Shown: positions 21,925-31,926, counted from the first letter of the stretch. The stretch: DNA of 64,000 bases from Pichia kudriavzevii (GCF_003054445.1 NC_042509.1:1116001-1180000), one strand, 5' to 3'. The notes: generated from the sequence alone by a model not told the origin. Translations and numbers: made by a program.

Positions 21925-22365
21925 ATGGCACACAGACTATTGGCACAGGTAGCAATCACAGGGGCGAGGGTCTTTGGACGGGCATTTACCGAGGCGTATA
22001 AGGAGGCTGCAGCTGCCACCACAGCGCAACAGGCGACCAAAGATGGCAAACCAAAAAAGTCCAGTGCAGCGTCTAGGGACAGTGATATCACGTTGGATGA
22101 AGCATGTAAGATTCTAGACGTTGATTTGAGTGGACTCAGTCTAGACAAGGCGCAGAAGAAGTACGACTATCTCTTTGATATCAACTCAAAGGAAAAAGGT
22201 GGCTCTTTCTATATCCAGTCTAAAGTGTACAGGTCCATGGAGAGGATCAAGAATGAGATGGAATATCTCGAGGCGTTCCAAAAGAGCAAGGAGGGTGCCG
22301 GTGCAGATGCCGGTGCAGATGCAGGTGCAGGTGCAGGTGCAGGCGACAAGAGCAAACCTACATGA
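21925..22365 (+). CDS. PAM16: Mitochondrial import motor J-like subunit Pam16
   Basis: Inner-membrane-associated subunit of the PAM import motor that pairs with Pam18 and restrains its stimulation of Hsp70. The protein starts MAHRLLAQV, the family signature, from the ATG at 21925; the frame is open ten codons further upstream but without another ATG. The degenerate J domain runs from ITLDEACKILDV to KEKGGSFYIQSKVYRSMERIK and matches S. cerevisiae Pam16 closely (GGSFYLQSKVYR). It is 146 residues long. The C-terminus has an odd short tail of Gly-Ala-Asp repeats (GAGADAGADAGAGAGAG) encoded by GGTGCAGAT-type repeats. It diverges from the SET3-type gene, which is also its neighbour in S. cerevisiae (SET4-PAM16). 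Confidence 0.95.
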   Translation: MAHRLLAQVAITGARVFGRAFTEAYKEAAAATTAQQATKDGKPKKSSAASRDSDITLDEACKILDVDLSGLSLDKAQKKYDYLFDINSKEKGGSFYIQSKVYRSMERIKNEMEYLEAFQKSKEGAGADAGADAGAGAGAGDKSKPT

Positions 22366-23093
22366 GGAACATTCCACTACACACTGGTCCTTTTGAATAG
22401 ATAGCATTGTATATAGGTAACATAGATAGCATCATCTAATTCTGAAATTACTCTTTAGCAAACGAAAAATTCATCGTGCAAGGGTTGTTCGGTAAGCTCA
22501 TGGATAAGGGAGAAAAACGGTAGTAAACTATATCTACAGCTAATAAATTATTCTCTTGCACGGGGGGTATATTGAGATTACAAAATACAATTAAAACATG
22601 TAGAAATACAATTAGTAGGATGAATAGAAGGACATACCCACTAGGGATGTGCCATGACTAGACATCAATCAATCACTAACGCAATCCAAATCACTCTAAG
22701 AGCCTGAAACGAAATGTTAGGCGTGGCAAGCTTGTTAGGCAAGTCGACAAACATTTAGCTGAACTTGACGCCGGCCGGAATTGCCCTAAGACAGCACAAC
22801 GGCTGAATGACCGACAGTCAAATGGCTCTAAGCGAGGGGCACGTATGCCCCCCTGGAAATTATACGTATTAGTATAACCTCTACTGATGTGGATTCCGAA
22901 AGAGATCAAGACTCTAGGAACTTAGGAGCAGCTAAAGGAAAAATTTCTCAACAGCAGGGAGGTCTCCTTTTATATAAAAAAAAAAAACACGCGGCTGAAA
23001 ATTGTGTCTGTTTACTGAAAGAGGGTTTCTCTCATAAAGTGGAAAGACTAGCCTGTATTTGCTATATATGTTGTATATTGCATTACTTTCAAA
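22366..23093. other. Convergent gap holding a possible structured RNA gene
   Basis: 728 bases between the stop codons of PAM16 (+) and RQT4 (-). This is long for a tail-to-tail gap, where only terminators are needed. No ORF is convincing. The part from about 22690 to 22950 is more GC-rich than its flanks and full of self-complementary segments (see the ncRNA entry). Confidence 0.55.
22690..22950. ncRNA. Candidate structured non-coding RNA, family unknown
   Basis: Four kinds of evidence agree. The segment is GC-richer than its AT-rich surroundings. It sits in a convergent gap that needs no promoter. It carries clear hairpins: GGGGCA/TGCCCC around a CGTA loop near 22843-22858, TATAC/GTATA just after it, AAATGTT/AACATTT near 22712-22757, and AGAGCC/GGCTCT enclosing the left half. 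Finally, a TATATAAAAGG-type box reads on the minus strand at about 22968-22978, which would place a transcript running leftward. I compared it by eye with U1-U6, U3, RNase P, RNase MRP and SRP RNA motifs and found no firm match, so family and strand stay open. Confidence 0.35.
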
Positions 23094-24659
23094 TTAAACG
23101 CCAACCATAGTAAAGAGCTGGTTTTCTTGCTCTTCCATATCCCCCATCTGGACGACAGTCCCTAGAGGCGGGAGTCCAGAGACCATAGCCTGAGAGTCCA
23201 TGTCCGAGCTAGAGGACGTTTTGGTCCCTTTGTATATAGGTTTCACTAACTTTTCATTGAATTTGTCAGGGTCATAGACGTTCTGGATATCTCTGTTAAA
23301 TTGTAGCTTCTTTTCATGGTTCAACTTCTCTTTTAATTCCCGGATCTCCTCGTCGTCAGAAAGATCATCGTCGAGCCCATCAGCTTCGTTTAATCTGTCA
23401 TTAAGCACCGCCTGGCCATTCTCAATGGACAAATGAAGAACAGTTTCTCCCCGGCCACTTCTAGACAGCTCTTTATCGTGCAAGCGTTTTTGCTGCTTTT
23501 GCTGCCTCTTGAATTGCAAGACCCTCTCAATGGGGGAAGCCCAGAGTGAACCACCCCCAGTTGGCACCTCAAAGTCAGACGCATGATCTATAATCTTGGT
23601 ACGTTCGGCACCATTATCTTGGAAATTGAGCAGCATTGCCAATCTCTCCTCGGCTTTGACTAACTCCTCATCTTTCTTATGCATTGATTTATAGTACTCC
23701 AACTCCCTTTTGTTTTGTTCAATGACCTCTTCCTCTTGTTTCCTTGCTTCTTCCAGTTCTTTCCTTTCGGTTTGATGGCTTTTAATTTGTTTATAGAGTT
23801 GCTCCTGAACCTTGAAGTTGTTTTGCCCTGTATTGTTGAGGGTGATCTTGATAACATTCTTCTTCTTCTTTGGCATATTCTCCGGCGCTGGCGGTCCCTT
23901 GTCAGCTTCCGTCTCCAACGCTTTCCTCTCAATTTCTATCACGTTCATCATTTCGTTTTTGTCGTCGTCACTGATCAAAGACTTCCCACAGAAAGAACAT
24001 GGTTGGAGCCCTTCCTTTGAACATATTATTTTACCACAATTCAAACAATTAGGATACATTTCAAACAATGGATGTCTAGTTGCATTACAGTTACAGACGC
24101 GTACATCCCCAGTATTCCTTTTCTCCTCAGATATCTCGAGCTGTAATAACAAATCATCCAATTCTTGGATACTCTCTACTTTCTTTCGAACTTCCTTGGA
24201 TTTCAGTTTAGTCTTGGCAACTGTGCTAGGTTTATTATCAAACATCTCAGATATATTTGTTCCCTTCCGGGTATTGTTTGCCATTCGGCCCTTATTTTCA
24301 CTTTTGGTAGAAGGCGCTTGCTTGACCTTGACTAACCTAACACCTGTTATTTTACCCTTGGGAACACTCTGTGCTTTCTTTGCACCTATAGCCACTGCCT
24401 TCATATCCTCAGGTTTATTTGCTTCTTCTTGGTGCTTACTCGAGCTACCCAAGAGCATATTGCAAAAGGTGTTCACAAATTGAAATGATGCTTCAGATGG
24501 TCCTAAGATGTCCAGCAAATGTGAACTTATATCGTTTCTTGTTTTGTAGTTTGACAATGTATAATTTATCATTTCATTGACAGATTCGTCATCTAGTGGA
24601 ATGATATTTTTTATCGAGTCACATGCATACTTCTTTATTTGTGTTAAGCTATAAGACAT
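23094..24659 (-). CDS. RQT4: RQT complex subunit, TRIP4/ASC-1-type zinc-finger protein
   Basis: Member of the ribosome quality-control trigger complex that splits collided ribosomes with the Slh1 helicase. The 521 residues compare with about 530 for S. cerevisiae Rqt4 (YKR023W). The C2HC5-type finger lies at about residues 189-224 (Cys189, 191, 205, 208, 213, 221, 224; possible His196), followed by a long charged coiled coil (about 275-345) and an acidic C-terminal part. The N-terminal 70 residues form a helical domain typical of the family. The start ATG at 24659 is the first in frame. Divergent from the CCCH gene at 24881, with a 221-base shared promoter. Confidence 0.9.
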   Translation of the reverse strand: MSYSLTQIKKYACDSIKNIIPLDDESVNEMINYTLSNYKTRNDISSHLLDILGPSEASFQFVNTFCNMLLGSSSKHQEEANKPEDMKAVAIGAKKAQSVPKGKITGVRLVKVKQAPSTKSENKGRMANNTRKGTNISEMFDNKPSTVAKTKLKSKEVRKKVESIQELDDLLLQLEISEEKRNTGDVRVCNCNATRHPLFEMYPNCLNCGKIICSKEGLQPCSFCGKSLISDDDKNEMMNVIEIERKALETEADKGPPAPENMPKKKKNVIKITLNNTGQNNFKVQEQLYKQIKSHQTERKELEEARKQEEEVIEQNKRELEYYKSMHKKDEELVKAEERLAMLLNFQDNGAERTKIIDHASDFEVPTGGGSLWASPIERVLQFKRQQKQQKRLHDKELSRSGRGETVLHLSIENGQAVLNDRLNEADGLDDDLSDDEEIRELKEKLNHEKKLQFNRDIQNVYDPDKFNEKLVKPIYKGTKTSSSSDMDSQAMVSGLPPLGTVVQMGDMEEQENQLFTMVGV

Positions 24660-24880
24660 TGTATATTGCGCAGCTTTAAACTTACTGATTCCAGAGATAA
24701 GAATAAAGACTTGATACGATTACGTTGAAAAATTACTTCACCTGAAAGCGGGTTAGAGTTTCTCAACATCTCATTCCATCATGCCAATTTTTTCCCTCTC
24801 CCACACTTCATTTTCTTTTCTCTTCCAAAAGAGTTATCAGATACCATAGCTCGTATAATCAAAAGATTACCAGGGTGAAC

Positions 24881-26101
24881 ATGTGGAGCCAACGTACAGA
24901 AGAGGAGGAAATTTTAGGTAACGAAATGCAGAAGTTACAAAATCAAATAGAACAACAAAAGAAACTCTTGAATCAGATGTTGAAAGTCAAACAAAGTAAA
25001 ATGGAAAATCAGAAAATGAGATTAGCACAGCTTTCATCCCTTGTGAAAAATCAACGAATAAAAGAGACAGGCGAAAATGCTAAGATATCCAAACCCCAAA
25101 AGAAGAAGACAGCAATGCAAAGGATGAATCCAACACATCAACCTCTGATTACGACACTTATGAAACATATTTTGAAAAACCGAAAGAAATACTACTATAA
25201 AAACAGATACTTTTTCAATGGATATAAATTTGTACTTATAGATAACGGCACAGCACTAGCTTTGGTTTCAACACACCACGAACTAACAGGGAAACCAGTA
25301 ACTGATGCCATTTCGTTACCATTATTTATTGTTTATTCTAGAAGAACATATGTTAAAACACCTTCTGGTACTTTTACGTTAGACGGACCGGATAAAATGT
25401 ATTGTATAATGAATTGAGTATTTTCAATTATCAGCTCAGACACTAACATCAACTCCCATTATCAAACATGTTTCTTGGATGTATTTATCAAACATCCAAA
25501 TCTATTGTAATTTAGAAAGCTGAAGAAGAGTAACACCATCGATAACTGCATTTTTTTTACGAGAAGTGGATGCTGCACCAAGCAGGTATGTCCATTCAAA
25601 CACGATCCCCAAAGGAAATCATTATGCCCATCACTAATTAAGCACGGCTTTGAATGTAAGAACAAAAATTGTCATTATTCACATACCCCAACTCAATTCA
25701 ACTCACCAAGCTGTAAGTTTTACCAAATAAAGCAATGCAATAAAGAGAACTGTATTTTTACCCATAAATTAGAAAATGAAAAGTCACCAATTTGCCGAGA
25801 ATTTGCTTATAATGGATATTGCGATGATGGAATAAGTTGTAAATTCACACATTCTTTTCAGTGCCCGGAATTGAAGGAATATGGCCGGTGTTTATTAGGA
25901 ACGAAATGCAGCTGTATACATCATGAAGATAACAAAACAAAGAACAGTTTAAGAAATAAGGACAATGACAAAGTTATTCAAATAGTATATGATAAAAATT
26001 CAGAAAGTGATGACTCCTGTTCAGGCTCTGATGATAACGTAGAACTTATTGTAGAACCACTAGATACGTTGGAAGGTAACTCAGACTACGTAAGATTTTA
26101 G
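24881..26101 (+). CDS. ZC3H3/Red5-type CCCH zinc-finger protein, one intron
   Basis: Likely nuclear RNA-binding protein; relatives are human ZC3H3 (mRNA polyadenylation and export) and, I believe, fission yeast Red5 (nuclear RNA decay). Exon 1 is 24881-25398 and exon 2 is 25516-26101, giving 367 residues. Exon 1 encodes an N-terminal coiled coil, then a block (NRYFFNGYKFVLID) resembling the segment before the fingers in ZC3H3. Exon 2 encodes five successive CCCH-like fingers, starting at CIFFTRSGCC and ending at CSCIHH, then an acidic tail. The fourth finger (CREFAYNGYCDDGISCKFTH) is the clearest. Without splicing, exon 1 would end 20 residues later and the finger array would have no start codon. 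The ATG at 24881 is chosen because the two codons before it are GTG AAC. Confidence 0.8.
25399..25515 (+). other. Predicted intron of the CCCH zinc-finger gene
   Basis: 5' site GTATTG at 25399 (a variant of GTATGT), branch CACTAAC at about 25441-25447, and TTTAG ending at 25515, the first AG after the branch. Length 117 bases. The phase fits: AT of exon 1 joins A of exon 2 to give an Ile codon, and the reading frame continues into the zinc fingers. Confidence 0.75.
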
Positions 26102-26235
26102 CTTAGCCTTCAGCTATTATATAAGCATATATATTTATGGTATATATAAAACACTAAACAAGGTTTATTTTAAAGCAAAGAATGACTACGTCAAAACAGA
26201 ATAGAGCATTTATAGCCTACTAAAAAATTGAACGT

Positions 26236-26502
26236 TCAACTTTGGTATTCATCCCAGGGACAGATACATTTATCTTCCGTTATGTTTTCATCATCCAGGG
26301 TGAAATTTAGAGCATCGATCATGTCAAAATTGCCTTTATTTCGATTAATTTGAATCCCAGCTTCAGAAACTTTGATACCCCCTGTTTGCAAGAAGGACGA
26401 AATTTTGCCGATTTCTAGTGGTGTTAGTTTTTGATCTTGAGAGAGAGAATTGTAATTTCCACAACTGTTGCTATCATCATCATCATCATCAACTTCATCA
26501 AC

Positions 26503-26533
<31 letters not shown>

Positions 26534-28371
26534 ACTTCGTCAACTTCATCAACCTCAACTTCATTGTTATCACTATCATTATTATCGACATTGCAACCAC
26601 CAACTGCTTTTTTTCCAGATGTATCAGGGCTAAGAGTATCTTCATCAGTCCTATTTACTTTGTTACCAATTTCAGGTGAACCATTAGAAAAATGTTTTTT
26701 TATTGCAACTGGATTGCCGGAATTGTGTTTCAAGTATGCGGAAGGTTTGGTAGTGTAACAAGAGGTATCCGCTTCTGAGGCTGGGTTACTTGGATAAAAT
26801 GTGACATAATCACTATAGTCTTCCTCCAACATTACCATATGTGTGATTTTTTTGCTCCTTAATGACTTATCCCGCATTTGTGAAACACCCGTAACCAAAC
26901 TGTTGCTATCTTTCTTAACATTTAGCTTATTTTGGCAAAACCCTAAACACGAAGACAAGCTTACCTTTGGATAAATAAGTGGCTGGTAAAGTTGTCGTAC
27001 CTCTCTTTTTTGTAGGACACCCGTTTGAGTATCAAAACTGTTAGCATTGATGCTATTTTGAAAATAGTTTTTAGCTGGCAAAATTCCAGCTAACATTTTT
27101 GATCTTATAAAACTGTCACTGTTGCTTTTATTGCTGGTATTCATGAATAATGGATCAATCGTTTCATTTTCCTTTTGAGTCTCCATTAGATAATTTGAAT
27201 CTTCAAAATATTCACATTTGGACAAACCTAAAGCTGTTATTCTTTTTTCAGGATCCCAGGTTAAGCATTGTTTGACCATTGAGAAAAAGTCCGTTTTCTC
27301 TTTTAAAGTGAAATCACTTCTTCTTACTAATGTTTCCAATCTATAACCGAAATGTCTAGGGAATTTTAAACCTAACTGAGCAGCCAAATCATTTGCACCG
27401 TCCCAAAAACCACCAAAAGGTACCATTGTTTTATAATGATGATTGACGTTATAATTGTAGCCATAAATAGAGTTTTCTGCATTTTGAATAGCAGCCAGCT
27501 GGAACGACTTTGTCGGATTTCCCAAAAATTCCATAATTTTGCAGCATTGATCCAATTCATTCTTTCCAGGGAATAAAGGACAAAAAGTTGCACATTCAAC
27601 AGCAACACAACCAAATGCCCAAATATCAATGGGGAAAGAGTAGTAGTTTTGTCTAAGCAAAATTTCAGGTGACCTGTACCATCTTGTTGAAACATAAGCT
27701 GTAAATTGTTTTCCATTACCCAAATGTCTTGCTAGTCCGTAATCGGCTAATTTGATGATGTAAGAGTTGTCCCGTTGTATTGACGGAATATTATGTCTTG
27801 AACCAAAATAGTTCAAGTTTTGCATAACTAGAATATTCTCAGGTTTGACATCTCTATGAAAGAATAGATGTTTATGAATGTGTAGGAGTGCTGAAAGTAG
27901 CTGTGATAATACACTTTTTAAGGTTTTAGGAGAGAAAACGTTCCCCCTTCTTGTCTTCATCAATTGATATAGGTTCTGGTCGAGATTTTCCATCACAATA
28001 TTTAACTTCAAATGTGTTCTATCAATGAATACGTCAATTATTTGAACCAAGTTAAAATGAGAATCCACTTGAAATATAAATTGAATCTCTTTGACCCTGG
28101 AATAATCCGAATTTTTCTTCAACTGTTTATTCATAGTCTTTATAGCAACTAGGTCATTCATGTATTTGATGTTAATCGACAATGGCCTCATTAAAGTTCC
28201 TTGTCTGGTAGCCATTTCCCTTTTTTGCGAGTCAATTACCCCAGGTTTCATTCTACATAATGAAACCGTACCAAAGCTTCCCGAGCCCATTTCTCCTAAC
28301 TTTTGGTACCTTGCGCTGAAAGTTTTCACTGATATTTCATTCTCAAAGCACATACCCTTTACATCGGCCAT
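26236..28371 (-). CDS. IME2: Meiosis-inducing protein kinase, RCK/MAK family
   Basis: Ser/Thr kinase that drives entry into meiosis in S. cerevisiae and related differentiation in other fungi. Kinase domain at about residues 22-390: GSGSFG loop at 29-34, Lys78 in VAIK, HRD at 172-174 with KPEN after it, and the activation loop TAY at 224-226 in FTAYVSTRWYRSPE, identical to the Ime2 signature. The DFG motif reads DYG (210-212). A 320-residue tail follows with a strongly acidic tract (Asp runs broken by EVDEV) encoded by GAT repeats at about 26476-26570. Total 711 residues against 645 in S. cerevisiae. In S. cerevisiae IME2 (YJL106W) is next to SET4 and PAM16, and the same neighbourhood is seen here. 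Confidence 0.93.
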
Positions 28372-28652
28372 TTTATCAAATCTAAAGTGCCAATTGGGTG
28401 AAATACAGAAGAGTCTGTGTTGGTTTAAAGAAAACTGCCCATTTCTACAAATATGCTCCCCTTTTGCGTTTCCATGCTCACTGATTGCTCACATAAGAAA
28501 GAAGGGGAAAAAAAAATCAACGAGCCTCATGATGCAGCCATCCGCGGAAAGTGGAAATCATAGTGGTTGAATTAGTAACACTAATGCATTTTATTGTGCA
28601 TATGTGGAATAGTATAATTCCAGAGATAGACTCTGAAACAACATAGAAAACA

Positions 28653-30521
28653 ATGACGAAGCGGCTCACTGTATCCAGATTGAAGGAGTTGCAAGAACGT
28701 GATAGTAGTCATCATGTGTCTCTGCGTGAGTCGCTATGGAAATATCTAAATGATGACATGCACACCGATTTCGAGAAGGAAATACTAGCCTTAAAGCCAA
28801 ACGATTGTCTGATCGTTCAAAAATACACATCGGTTCAAAGTTTTCCAATTGAAAATAGACCACATTTAAAGGAGGTGTCGGTAGCTACGCTGTATAGTGA
28901 GCATCCATTGCGAGAATTCCACAAACGAATACTTAAGGGTACCTCTGAATTAGACCAGAAGAAGCTAGTAATTGTTAAGGAACAATTATTGAAGATCGAC
29001 ACTTTACCAGTTCTAGTGTTTATACATGGGTTAGGTGGACAAATGTCACAGTTTGAGCCGATATTGCAAGAACTTAGGAATTGCTCAGATATGTTTGCGA
29101 TTGACCTTCCAGGGTTTGGTAATTCCAAGAGACCAAGTAGAAACGACCCAAGCAAGACCCTGAAGTTTAGTTCGTTGTCAGAGTATTCGAAAGATGATTT
29201 ACTTAGGATAGAGAAGTGTTTGGACGATATGAGGGACGAAGATTTCCAAACCGATCAACTCGTGGATATGCTATATCAGATATTAATGTATAGGTTCCCT
29301 TCTCGGAAATTCATACTTCTCTCACATTCGATGGGTACACATATATCTATCAAATTAGTCAACAGGCTATCAGAAGGGAAGGTGGAGTCCGTTGTTATGT
29401 TAGCGCCGCCGGCAATACACCAGCCGCATGAACACCCTAGTCTTATCAAACGAATGGGATTGAACAGAAGGATGTTCCTGGATCTATTCTGGTATATGCC
29501 TGGGTTGTTTGACTACTTTAGAGTTTTTGACCGAAAGAATGGGTTGTATTCAAAGAGTGTGGAGAGTTATATATACTGCGGGCAAAGTGAGGAAGATGAT
29601 ATCTTGAAGAGACTAACGCAGCTAAGGTGGAATTTGGATACTGATTCCAAGGTTTTCTTGAAATACCTATTTGGATTCCACTGTGCAAGCGAAAATGAGC
29701 TAAAGAAGATGTGTTTGAGACTGAACAGCAGAAGGATGTTTTTATGTTGCGGTGAAGAAGACCAGACTACTCCAATCAAGTATTCGTTGCATATCCGAGA
29801 TATGATTGAAGGGTTTGCTGAAGATGGTGTCAACATCAGAGTTGACTTTGAGAGCATTACACATGCCAATCATTCCATCTTTTTGGACAAGCCGAACTTA
29901 TTGGCTGGGTCGATTTATCACTTTATTGAAAGTCTACACTTGAACATCAGTTGCACATGGGTATTACAAGTCAAAGCGTTGATATCTGGCGACAAATGGG
30001 GTCTGAAAAATGAGGAGAAGTGGAACAAGGTTGTTACGATATCCAAGCCAATGACAAACAAAACGTCTCCGGAGAAGCCCAGGAGTTTCCTTATAGCGAT
30101 GAAGACGCTCAGGCAGACGGATGCTGTTCACAACCCGAAGAGGTTTGAGAGTGATCATCCTGAGGTATTTGCCATTATAGATATAGGATCGGATACGCCA
30201 TCCTATGACCCCAATGATTTTGTGCGGATCAAGTACGTGAAATACAAGACAGAATCCAAAGTCACGCCGGACAACATAACCATTGTGAAATTTTTGGAGA
30301 TTGTTGATAAGTTATTAGAGGAGAGAGCCAATGCGGGACAGTTTGTTGCAGTGCACTGCCATTATGGGCAAAACCGAACGGGCTTTCTTATCTGCTGTTA
30401 CTTGATTGAGAAGCTTGGATGGTCAGTTGCAGAGAGTATAGAGGCATTTGAGATTAGCAAGCCACCGGGTATCAAGCATGTACATTTTAGAAACGCCCTT
30501 TATCTTAGGTACGAGAGTTAG
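28653..30521 (+). CDS. Alpha/beta-hydrolase fused to a dual-specificity phosphatase
   Basis: Two catalytic domains in one 622-residue protein. The N-terminal half is an alpha/beta-hydrolase: oxyanion-loop HGLGGQ, nucleophile elbow SHSMG with Ser226, a likely acid in GEEDQTTP, and the His in THANHSIFLDKP. The C-terminal domain (about 475-622) is a cysteine-based phosphatase of the DUSP11/RNA-triphosphatase-like type, with HCX5R intact as HCHYGQNRTG (Cys569, Arg575) followed by GFLICCYLIE. Both sets of catalytic residues look complete, so both activities may be present; substrates are unknown. There is no signal peptide or membrane segment. I do not recognise an S. cerevisiae orthologue. It diverges from IME2 with a 281-base shared promoter. 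Confidence 0.85.
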   Translation: MTKRLTVSRLKELQERDSSHHVSLRESLWKYLNDDMHTDFEKEILALKPNDCLIVQKYTSVQSFPIENRPHLKEVSVATLYSEHPLREFHKRILKGTSELDQKKLVIVKEQLLKIDTLPVLVFIHGLGGQMSQFEPILQELRNCSDMFAIDLPGFGNSKRPSRNDPSKTLKFSSLSEYSKDDLLRIEKCLDDMRDEDFQTDQLVDMLYQILMYRFPSRKFILLSHSMGTHISIKLVNRLSEGKVESVVMLAPPAIHQPHEHPSLIKRMGLNRRMFLDLFWYMPGLFDYFRVFDRKNGLYSKSVESYIYCGQSEEDDILKRLTQLRWNLDTDSKVFLKYLFGFHCASENELKKMCLRLNSRRMFLCCGEEDQTTPIKYSLHIRDMIEGFAEDGVNIRVDFESITHANHSIFLDKPNLLAGSIYHFIESLHLNISCTWVLQVKALISGDKWGLKNEEKWNKVVTISKPMTNKTSPEKPRSFLIAMKTLRQTDAVHNPKRFESDHPEVFAIIDIGSDTPSYDPNDFVRIKYVKYKTESKVTPDNITIVKFLEIVDKLLEERANAGQFVAVHCHYGQNRTGFLICCYLIEKLGWSVAESIEAFEISKPPGIKHVHFRNALYLRYES

Positions 30522-31535
30522 AGATAGTATCCTTAGTTTTGAAACGCATATAAAAGGAAACAACAAAAATATATATTAAGAATACACGCTGAGACAAAGA
30601 AAAAGCGTGTTATTAGTAGAAAGTATTAGCCAACCTGGTAATATCCAATGAACCAGGGGTTTTTTCCTCTTAGAGGAAAGAAAAAAGAGAAGTAAAAGAA
30701 AAAAAAAAGTAACCCAAAAGTAAATTCCTAACGAACAGAACAGCAGCTCCAGTTGAGGCTGACAAAAAATGTAGACAAATGAAGAAGTAAAGTGAAGTGG
30801 AGTAAAGTGAAATGAAATGAAGTGAATTGTAGCGAAACAACGTCCAAGATCGGACGAGGTTGTATGAATGTATGATTTATTTTGCTGTTATTCCATGTTG
30901 TTGTACAATTTAAGACAATACCTACCGTGCAATGCAACAAGGGGAAAACAAAACAGTTATATTCTGAAGGCTCCGCCCACACCAAAGTATCCTATACTTT
31001 GATCATCTTTATGTGTGATTGTGTGTTTGATAGGCATCAAGAACGGAATGGTCATGGCGACCGAGAGATAGACAAGTGCAATTCTTTTAGATGATTGGAT
31101 TCTGGCGTTCAGCATTATATGAAGTGACAAATAAAGAAGATAGTTTATGGAATAAAGGGAACAGCAGCAGAGAGTGGCCAGCAGATGGAGAAATGTTGAG
31201 CTGATAAAAGTCCAAAATGAGAGTGCTTTTCAAATAAAAGGTGCAATCAAGGTTTTATGCCAAGAGTACAGGGGCATCACAAGGGTCAATACCAATTTGC
31301 GTGGGACCCTGCACTTTATAAGAAAATCTGGTGTAGTGGACTTTTAGTGTTTCCTGTGGAATCGACACATACATTAGACACAACAATTGTGGCGGCATAA
31401 CTATCAGGGGAAAAAAATAAAGTGTGGAAAACTCCGGGATGGGCCCATTTTTTGTTGTTTTTTTTTTTTTTCAATGTCTTTCTTTTTCATGCATTTTACT
31501 GTTCTTCTCTGTGCTCGTTTACGACTAAACGAGTT

Positions 31536-31580
31536 TCTTATTTTTCTTATTTTTCTTATTTTTCTTATTTTTCTTATTTT
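31536..31580. repeat. 9-bp tandem repeat, five copies
   Basis: Five perfect head-to-tail copies of TCTTATTTT, running into a pure T tract. Confidence 0.9.
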
Positions 31581-31920
31581 TTTTTTAAATTTCTCCTTGT
31601 GCTACCGCAAAGGGAAACTCTCGCCGGGCCCGTGATGATCCCTTGGCTCAATTCACTCCTTTCCGAAACGGCAATAGTCGGAGAAACAAAAATCGGTCTA
31701 TCCACCGGGGAGGCGGAACACCGGGAAAGGAGAAAGGGGGGGTGTATATCTGGTTCTGCACTGCCGAAAAAGAAACGACTAGTGAAGTATGGGCAAGTTG
31801 TAAAGTGAATTTAAGTGGGCGTATATTGTATTATCCATTTCAGTTTCTTGACAATCATTGATGAGCCTCTAATTTGGTTTCCATAGTTAGACATTGACCA
31901 GTGAGGGAGGGGACTTTTAG

Positions 31921-31926
31921 ACGCGT
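31921..31926. promoter_or_regulatory. MCB-type element upstream of CTF8
   Basis: A perfect ACGCGT, the core bound by MBF (Mbp1-Swi6), 281 bases before the CTF8 start codon. CTF8 acts in S phase, the usual class of MBF target. One site alone is weak evidence. Confidence 0.45.

Noticed and set aside
22918-22940. SRP RNA: a GGAGCAG sequence near a GGAA, as in SRP helix 8
   Set aside because: The flanking pairing does not give the symmetric loop of helix 8, and no Alu-domain UGUAA motif is visible on that strand.
26418-26758. Plus-strand frames opposite the IME2 acidic tail
   Set aside because: Pure shadows of the GAT repeat (poly-His, poly-Ser and poly-Ile translations).
28372-28652. URS1/Ume6 site in the IME2 promoter
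   Set aside because: The only similar sequence (AGCCATCCGCGG) does not contain the GGCGGC core, so I do not call it.
31387-31861. Overlapping short frames in the gap before CTF8
   Set aside because: Low-complexity Phe/Leu strings caused by the 9-bp repeat and T run; some begin without ATG.
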